A program made the translations under genes and the position numbers. Under the pieces are notes generated by a model that was not told the DNA's origin, searched no databases, and saw only the letters and a list, made by a program, of their open reading frames with translations. Shown here in pieces: positions 7,280 through 10,375 of a stretch of DNA of 10,375 nucleotides. Source of the stretch: Candidatus Parcubacteria bacterium (lineage in GTDB: Bacteria > Patescibacteriota > Minisyncoccia > Phycocordibacterales > CAIZLB01); NCBI GenBank assembly GCA_014378965.1, contig JACMMR010000052.1, positions 1 through 10,375 on the forward strand. The letters are read 5' to 3'. Every line of letters starts with the position of its first letter. Within the stretch, counting starts at the first letter, position 1.

Positions 7280-7308
7280 ATTTTACCTTATAAATTCAAT
7301 ATTGGAAA
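7280..7308 (-). promoter_or_regulatory. Promoter for the S41 protease
   Basis: On the minus strand TTTCCA (7303-7308), a 17-bp spacer and TAAAAT (7280-7285). Only 6 nt (ATTTAA) separate the -10 from the ATG at 7273, which predicts a leaderless mRNA. It is back to back with the infC promoter. Confidence 0.5.
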
Positions 7309-7321
7309 CTGGTGATGAGTA

Positions 7322-7349
7322 TTGTAGGTTTTATTAAATGTGTTATAAT
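7322..7349 (+). promoter_or_regulatory. Promoter for infC-rpmI-rplT with perfect extended -10
   Basis: TTGTAG (7322-7327), a 16-bp spacer, then TATAAT (7344-7349) preceded by TGT, giving a perfect extended -10 TGTTATAAT. Transcription should begin near 7356. This lies downstream of the in-frame GTG/ATG codons at 7312 and 7315 and of the ATG at 7348, so none of those is likely to be the infC start. Confidence 0.65.
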
Positions 7350-7404
7350 GATAAATACACATATTAAACACAAACAACTAACTATAAACTTAAACATAAA
7401 CAAC

Positions 7405-7929
7405 TTGGCACAGAATAACAGCAACAGAATTAATATTAATTACTACATAAAATCTCCACAACTACGAGTTATTGATCAAGATGGAAACAATATTGGCGTC
7501 ATATCAAATGAGGAAGCTCAAAAGATGGCCAGAGAAGCAGAATTGGATTTGATTGAAATATCAGCTTCTGCTGTTCCACCTATTGCAAAAATCATGGATT
7601 ATGGTAAATTTCAATATGACGAAAACAAAAAACAGAAGGCTTCTAAGGCTACTGTTAAAACAGTTGAAATCAAAAGTATTCAGGTTAAGATTGGTACGGG
7701 AGAAAATGACTTAAACATGAAGGCACGTAGGGCATCAGAATGGCTCGACGAAGGTCATCAGGTTAAGGCAGAATTGTTCGTATCAGGTAGATCAAAGTTT
7801 TTACCGGAAGAGTTTTTAAACGCTCGACTACAAAAATTTCTTAATTTGATATCTGTCGACTATAAGGTAGCAGTAGCTATCAAACGTGGACCAAAAGGAC
7901 CCGTTATAGTGATAGAAAAGAAAAAATAA
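7405..7929 (+). CDS. infC: Translation initiation factor IF-3
   Basis: IF3 binds the 30S subunit, blocks 50S joining and checks start-codon pairing. The N domain opens with RININYYIKSPQLRVIDQDGN (family RINxxIR...VRLID), followed by the signature PPIAKIMDYGKFQYD. A basic linker (ENKKQKASKATVKTVEIKS) leads to the C domain (KIGTGENDLNMKARRASEWLDEGHQVKAELFVSGR). The frame runs upstream to a GTG at 7312, but that N/I-rich extension looks non-coding and contains the promoter. TTG at 7405 gives a 174-residue protein of normal length beginning eight residues before RIN; ATT (7363) or ATA (7384, 7396) are alternatives, and the exact start is uncertain. The 56 nt from 7351 to 7406 lack any G. A non-AUG start fits IF3 autoregulation known in E. 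coli. Tandem stops TAATAA follow. Confidence 0.93.
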   Translation: MAQNNSNRININYYIKSPQLRVIDQDGNNIGVISNEEAQKMAREAELDLIEISASAVPPIAKIMDYGKFQYDENKKQKASKATVKTVEIKSIQVKIGTGENDLNMKARRASEWLDEGHQVKAELFVSGRSKFLPEEFLNARLQKFLNLISVDYKVAVAIKRGPKGPVIVIEKKK

Positions 7930-8037
7930 TAATGTCGACAAGGCACTCAAAGATCGGAACGTATGTTCCCCGCCTCGAGACCATTATTAATAAACCGTTA
8001 ACTTCCTCGGTTTGGAAACAAAAGTGTCAACACTTTT
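7927..8037 (+). promoter_or_regulatory. Structured leader between infC and rpmI (candidate L20-type autoregulatory element)
   Basis: The 176-nt gap holds nested complementarity. TAATAATG (7927-7934) pairs with CATTATTA (7982-7989). Inside it, TCGA (7935-7938) pairs with TCGA (7975-7978), GGC (7942-7944) with GCC (7972-7974), and GGAAC-GTAT-GTTCC (7956-7969) forms the tip, with an asymmetric internal loop. Two more hairpins follow: AAACCG/CGGTTT (7992-8013) and AAAAGTG-TCAA-CACTTTT (8020-8037). In E. coli and Bacillus this operon is repressed by bL20 binding an RNA structure, in E. coli between infC and rpmI, so the location is right. I cannot match it to the known consensus by eye. The outer stem covers the infC stop codon. 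Confidence 0.4.
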
Positions 8038-8105
8038 ATTTACCTCATCCTACGTCGTTAATAAAAACAATTATTAATAATTTTTAAAACAATAAAAATA
8101 AAACG

Positions 8106-8297
8106 ATGGCTATAAAATCAAACAAATCATTTTCTAAACGATTAAAGGTTAGTAAAAATGGAAAAATAAAAGCGAGAGTTACAGGTCAAAACCATTTTAA
8201 CGCAAAAAACACAGGTCGACAACGAATTGCTAAAAAAAGAATGGTTGATTTCCACATGTCAAACAAGGATAAGAGACGATTCTTAGTGAATATGTAA
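8106..8297 (+). CDS. rpmI: Large ribosomal subunit protein bL35
   Basis: A 63-residue, Lys/Arg-rich protein of the usual bL35 length. Family landmarks are KSNKSFSKRLKVSKNGKIKAR near the start (family KTHRGAAKRFKVTGSGKIKR), the NHFNAKNTGRQRIAKKR middle and the SNKDKRRFLVNM end. It is the second gene of the conserved infC-rpmI-rplT order, 176 nt after infC and 50 nt before rplT. The 47 nt before G8105 (8058-8104) contain no G, so there is no Shine-Dalgarno site; ATG at 8106 is the only sensible start. Expression is probably tied to the RNA structure upstream. Confidence 0.95.
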   Translation: MAIKSNKSFSKRLKVSKNGKIKARVTGQNHFNAKNTGRQRIAKKRMVDFHMSNKDKRRFLVNM

Positions 8298-8347
8298 TTC
8301 TATTTCTTTCTCATTAACTAACTTTAAATAATAAATAATATAAATAT

Positions 8348-8695
8348 ATGGTACGCGTAAAAAAAGGTGTTCACGCCGCAAAAACAAGACGAAATGTTCT
8401 TAAAATGGCTAAAGGTTTCAGAGGTCCTAGACGATCAAAAGAAAAACTAGCTTACGAACAGATAGTTCACTCATTAAATACAGCCTTTGCTCACAGACGA
8501 GATAAAAAAGGAGACTTCAGAAGACTGTGGAATGTTAAGATCAATGCAGGACTTCGAAACTATGGAACTACATACAGTAAGTTTATCGGAATCTTGAAAA
8601 AGAAAAACATTGAAGTTGACAGAAAGATCATGGCCGACTTGGCGCAGTATGATCCAACAGTGTTTGAAAGATTTGTGAAGCAAGTGCTTGGATAA
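8348..8695 (+). CDS. rplT: Large ribosomal subunit protein bL20
   Basis: bL20 is an early 23S rRNA-binding protein needed for 50S assembly and, in several bacteria, the repressor of its own operon. The 115 residues match the family length. Conserved features are MVRVKKGVHAAKTRRNVLKMAKGFRG, RDKKGDFRRLWNVKINAGLRNYG and a globular C domain (YSKFIGILKKKNIEVDRKIMADLAQYDPTVFERFV). It is the last gene of the operon and is followed 8 nt later by a strong terminator hairpin. The leader after rpmI (8295-8349) has no G and no Shine-Dalgarno motif. Confidence 0.97.
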   Translation: MVRVKKGVHAAKTRRNVLKMAKGFRGPRRSKEKLAYEQIVHSLNTAFAHRRDKKGDFRRLWNVKINAGLRNYGTTYSKFIGILKKKNIEVDRKIMADLAQYDPTVFERFVKQVLG

Positions 8696-8703
8696 GAATG
8701 CTC

Positions 8704-8749
8704 AAATAAAAAACAAAGTAAACGAAAAAGTTTACTTTGTTTTTTATTT
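8704..8749. terminator. Strong terminator after rplT, probably bidirectional
   Basis: AAATAAAAAACAAAGTAAAC (8704-8723) pairs perfectly over 20 bp with 8730-8749 around the loop GAAAAA. T-rich tracts on both strands mean it can stop the infC operon from the left and the lmo0937-type gene from the right. Confidence 0.92.
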
Positions 8750-8771
8750 TATTTTCACATTAGTAGAATTA

Positions 8772-8924
8772 CTAGCTAATAGGATTTCTCCCTTGTATAA
8801 CCCTGATGAGAAACATTATAACTGCCACAATCAAGAGAATGTGAATGAAGCCTCCTAAGATATGGAAACCTAGGAATCCTAGTAGCCAAAGTACGACTAA
8901 TATCCAAGCGATTGTTACTAACAT
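8772..8924 (-). CDS. lmo0937-family mini membrane protein
   Basis: A 50-residue protein with two hydrophobic helices (about 3-19 and 25-42) separated by a Gly-rich turn, ending in a basic tail (RVIQGRNPIS). The pattern WLLGFLGFHILGGFIHILLIVAVIMFLIRVIQGR matches the lmo0937 family (written here from the translation in segments WLLGFL, GGFIHILLIVAVI and FLIRVIQGR as landmarks). Members are widespread, often stress-linked and of unknown function. A TAAAAT box ends 8 nt before the ATG, and an extended -10 TGGTATAGT lies further upstream. It runs toward the rplT terminator, which also suits it. The reading is mine from the minus strand; no longer frame covers it. Confidence 0.8.
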   Translation of the reverse strand: MLVTIAWILVVLWLLGFLGFHILGGFIHILLIVAVIMFLIRVIQGRNPIS

Positions 8925-8932
8925 ATGTTTTT

Positions 8933-8938
8933 ATTTTA
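8933..8938 (-). promoter_or_regulatory. Possible -10 box (TAAAAT) for the lmo0937-type gene
   Basis: TAAAAT on the minus strand ends 8 nt before the ATG. The region is AT-rich, so chance matches are likely; no clear -35 is seen. Confidence 0.3.
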
Positions 8939-8999
8939 ATGTATTAACGGATAATGCACATTCTAACTATACCACATATCTGAGACAAGTGATATGGAC

Positions 9000-9098
9000 C
9001 TATGCCGTAGCTAAGAATGTAATAACTCCTATCAAGATAACAACTATACTACTTAATATAATAATAGCGATTGACCCCTTTTGCTCTAGATTTTGCAT
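9000..9098 (-). CDS. Tiny single-helix membrane protein (32 residues), unknown
   Basis: A short minus-strand frame encodes MQNLEQKGSIAIIILSSIVV followed by ILIGVITFLATA and TAG. After a polar N-terminus of eight residues, nearly all the rest is one membrane helix. It is supported by a strong promoter-like element directly upstream (TGCTATAAT, 7 nt before the ATG) and by lying head to tail with the lmo0937-type gene 75 nt downstream. It resembles nothing I can name. It could be a small membrane regulator, a toxin-like peptide or a chance frame after a real promoter that serves only the next gene. Confidence 0.5.
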   Translation of the reverse strand: MQNLEQKGSIAIIILSSIVVILIGVITFLATA

Positions 9099-9105
9099 AA
9101 GTTGT

Positions 9106-9114
9106 ATTATAGCA
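9106..9114 (-). promoter_or_regulatory. Perfect extended -10 (TGCTATAAT) for the small membrane-protein pair
   Basis: An exact TGnTATAAT on the minus strand. The box ends 7 nt before the ATG of the 32-residue frame, so transcription would begin at that codon. It nearly touches a rightward extended -10 at 9119-9127. Confidence 0.6.
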
Positions 9115-9118
9115 TAAT

Positions 9119-9127
9119 TGTGATAAT
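9119..9127 (+). promoter_or_regulatory. Extended -10-like box (TGTGATAAT) before the 198-residue orphan gene
   Basis: TGTGATAAT matches TGnTATAAT at all but one informative position. The predicted start near 9134 leaves a leader of about 17 nt to the ATG at 9151. No good -35 is visible, and the box is packed against the divergent promoter at 9106-9114. Confidence 0.4.
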
Positions 9128-9150
9128 CTGAAATACAGAACGAAACTCTT

Positions 9151-9747
9151 ATGAACACCCAAAAACAACCTATTGCACTACGAGAAGTTTTGCCTACCGT
9201 GTTTGCTGAATTTGGAGATATGGAAACAATGGTTCACACGGTTCAAGTGAGCGAAGGAAATCATCTATCAACGAGCCAGTGTAAGATTTTAGAACCAAAC
9301 GCATATGGTTCACACGTGCTGGTTTACCATGAATACCTCTGTTCTGAAGGAAAAGATAACATGAGAAAACTTGAGGTTTACGATGAAACACCTAACTCGA
9401 GTATGTTTGATGAATACAGCTTCAATAACTCAATTGACCCAATTCTTACACTTGTATTTCAGGCTGTGCAACCATTATCCGATTCAGGTACTCCGAACAC
9501 CCAGTGGCAAAAACATAAAGGATTATGGATAGAGGAAACAATTATAACTTTTTTTGGTGGCGCCCACACTTCAAGTTTTTGTACCACAATGATCGGTGAC
9601 ATGAGTCAGGACCGTAGCTTCCTTCTATTAGTTCAAATCCTCCTCCGAGCTTATGGATTAGGGAACGAAGTAACCGTTCGCGGGCACTGGCAACGTGAAT
9701 GGGATCATGAGGGTAAATATTTAAAGAGACCTTCGGGGAAAAAATGA
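9151..9747 (+). CDS. Hypothetical soluble protein, 198 residues, no recognised family
   Basis: I do not recognise this protein. It has no signal peptide or membrane segment. It is mixed alpha/beta in feel, with a tryptophan- and histidine-containing C-terminal region (HWQREWDHEGKYLKRPSGKK) and four cysteines (44, 64, 144 and one fewer if C64 is surface-exposed cannot be judged); three are certain at 44, 64 and 144. By eye its GC content is higher than that of the neighbouring genes. Evidence that it is real: a full-length frame with balanced composition, a -10-like box 23 nt before the ATG, and a strong terminator starting 16 nt after its TGA. No Shine-Dalgarno site is seen. It stands alone between a divergent small-gene pair and a convergent broken gene. 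Confidence 0.72.
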   Translation: MNTQKQPIALREVLPTVFAEFGDMETMVHTVQVSEGNHLSTSQCKILEPNAYGSHVLVYHEYLCSEGKDNMRKLEVYDETPNSSMFDEYSFNNSIDPILTLVFQAVQPLSDSGTPNTQWQKHKGLWIEETIITFFGGAHTSSFCTTMIGDMSQDRSFLLLVQILLRAYGLGNEVTVRGHWQREWDHEGKYLKRPSGKK

Positions 9748-9762
9748 ACTTTTTTATCACAA

Positions 9763-9797
9763 AACACTGGACCTATTACAGGTCCGGCGTTTTTATT
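9763..9797 (+). terminator. Rho-independent terminator after the 198-residue gene
   Basis: AACACTGGACCT (9763-9774) pairs with AGGTCCGGCGTT (9780-9791), with one mismatch and one G-U wobble, around the loop ATTAC. TTTTTATTTATTT follows. It lies between two convergent genes; the minus-strand side has a poorer T tract. Confidence 0.9.
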
Positions 9798-10375
9798 TAT
9801 TTATTATTTATAAACCTTTCTGCTCCGACCATATCTTCAGGACCATTCACCGACTGCCATTTTTTGAAATCAAAAGCTTTCAATGGATATATGTTTATAT
9901 TCGTAAACAATGTTTGTGGCAAACCCATTTCCCCATCCCTTGTCAGGACCGGTTCCATATCAAATATTTCTGGAGTTAATACATAAAACCCGTTTGAAAA
10001 ATTATCTTGAATTGTTAACCCATCTTCCTTAACATGCCTCCTAAATCCTGTTACAAATTCATCAACAACATCTATACCTAAATAATACCAAGGCATCACT
10101 GCACTTGATAATCCGATTCCGGGTATATGCTGCTTTACAGTATTTTCAACATCTTCCTTAAGTAATAAATCATCACAATTTGAAACACAAAATATATTTT
10201 CTCCTACAGCATCCTTACATAGTGACAATGCACTAAATGTTCCCTTTGAATGAGATTCTGTTTGCATAATATATGAGACTGTGTGACCTTTATATTCCAA
10301 ACCAAACTAATCTTGAATCTTTGAACCCAGACCGTCGTTAATAACTAAAATAATATCAGTAACACTGTCAAGATA
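9797..10375 (-). pseudogene. Sugar-phosphate nucleotidyltransferase-like gene, 5' truncated and interrupted by in-frame TAG
   Basis: Resembles the NTP_transferase family (glucose-1-phosphate nucleotidyltransferase type), which makes NDP-sugars from NTP and sugar-1-phosphate. Read from the right edge, the frame gives VTDIILVINDGLGSKIQD, then TAG (10307-10309), then FGLEYKGHTVSYIMQTESHS in the same frame. Family proteins usually read through here (pattern DYFG), so a Tyr codon probably became TAG. Downstream, KGTFSALSLCKDAV and IFCVSNCDDLL match the region before the metal-binding aspartate, and NGFYVLTPEIFD plus KKWQSVNGPEDMVGAERF match the C-terminal end. The N-terminal nucleotide loop is beyond the window. 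A TTG at 10298-10300 could restart a 167-residue fragment, but it would lack the active-site loop. A sequencing error or readthrough is not excluded. Confidence 0.7.

Noticed and set aside
7312..7404. N-terminal extension of IF3 from GTG 7312 or ATG 7315
   Set aside because: The stretch encodes an N/I-rich tail unlike IF3 and contains the extended -10 promoter element; the transcript most likely begins after these codons.
8069..8082. Perfect 14-nt palindrome AATTATTAATAATT
   Set aside because: Composed only of A and T in a very AT-rich leader; expected by chance and too weak as an RNA stem.
8862..8885. CTAGGAATCCTAG palindrome within the lmo0937-type gene
   Set aside because: Short, explained by the repeated Leu-Gly-Phe codons, and not found again as a family of elements.
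8845..9117. 90-codon plus-strand open frame
   Set aside because: It runs antisense over the lmo0937-type gene and the 32-residue gene, has low-complexity composition, and no family match or start signal.
8696..9150. tRNA or other stable RNA gene in the gap after rplT
   Set aside because: No T-loop-like GTTCRA motif or cloverleaf arms seen; the gap is filled by a terminator, two small genes and promoters.
9797..10300. Intact 167-residue nucleotidyltransferase starting at TTG 10300
   Set aside because: Conserved family sequence continues upstream in the same frame across the TAG, so this is the remainder of a longer gene, not a complete one.
1..10375. UGA recoding (as in Gracilibacteria or Absconditabacteria)
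   Set aside because: All genes close in the standard code, and TGA ends the 198-residue gene just before a terminator.

Overview
The window looks like chromosomal DNA from a small-genome, AT-rich bacterium, most likely a member of the Candidate Phyla Radiation (Patescibacteria, probably Parcubacteria). This rests on the overall gene style: a Tgt enzyme with a long extra insertion, an ORF6N-domain protein, a membrane-anchored peptidoglycan-binding protein, an lmo0937-type mini membrane protein, almost no recognisable Shine-Dalgarno sites, and the presence of bL9. It is a judgement from recognition, not from a database search. TAA, TAG and TGA are all used as stops, so the standard bacterial code is assumed.

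Layout. Positions 1-2235 (+) hold the C-terminal two thirds of the replicative DNA polymerase III alpha subunit (dnaE), cut by the left edge. Its stop codon directly abuts the stop of tgt, which runs the other way. A minus-strand block follows, read right to left: an ORF6N-domain protein (4358-3753), an 84-residue three-helix membrane protein (3722-3468) and tgt (3468-2236). The last two are joined by a TAATG stop/start overlap. Upstream of these come a glutaredoxin-like protein (4648-4415), a signal-anchored protein with a peptidoglycan-binding domain (5474-4728), ribosomal protein bL9 (6007-5582) and a carboxy-terminal processing protease (7273-6026). Hairpin terminators separate several of them.

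At about 7274-7350 two promoters fire apart: leftward for the protease and rightward for the translation operon infC-rpmI-rplT (IF3, bL35, bL20). That operon ends in a 20-bp terminator hairpin at 8704-8749. The infC-rpmI gap contains a set of stem-loops that may be an autoregulatory leader. Next come two tiny minus-strand membrane-protein genes that are easily missed (32 and 50 residues), an orphan 198-residue plus-strand protein with its own terminator, and at the right edge a minus-strand sugar-nucleotidyltransferase-like gene broken by an in-frame TAG.

The most unusual signals are: (i) two long, nearly identical perfect palindromes inside the ORF6N gene, both encoding LRSQIAT, whose arms differ only by paired compensating substitutions; (ii) a repeated arrangement in which a -10-like box lies 6-10 nt before the start codon, pointing to leaderless mRNAs; (iii) long leaders with no G at all before infC, rpmI, rplT and the peptidoglycan-binding gene; and (iv) an infC gene with no ATG or GTG between its apparent promoter and its conserved domain.
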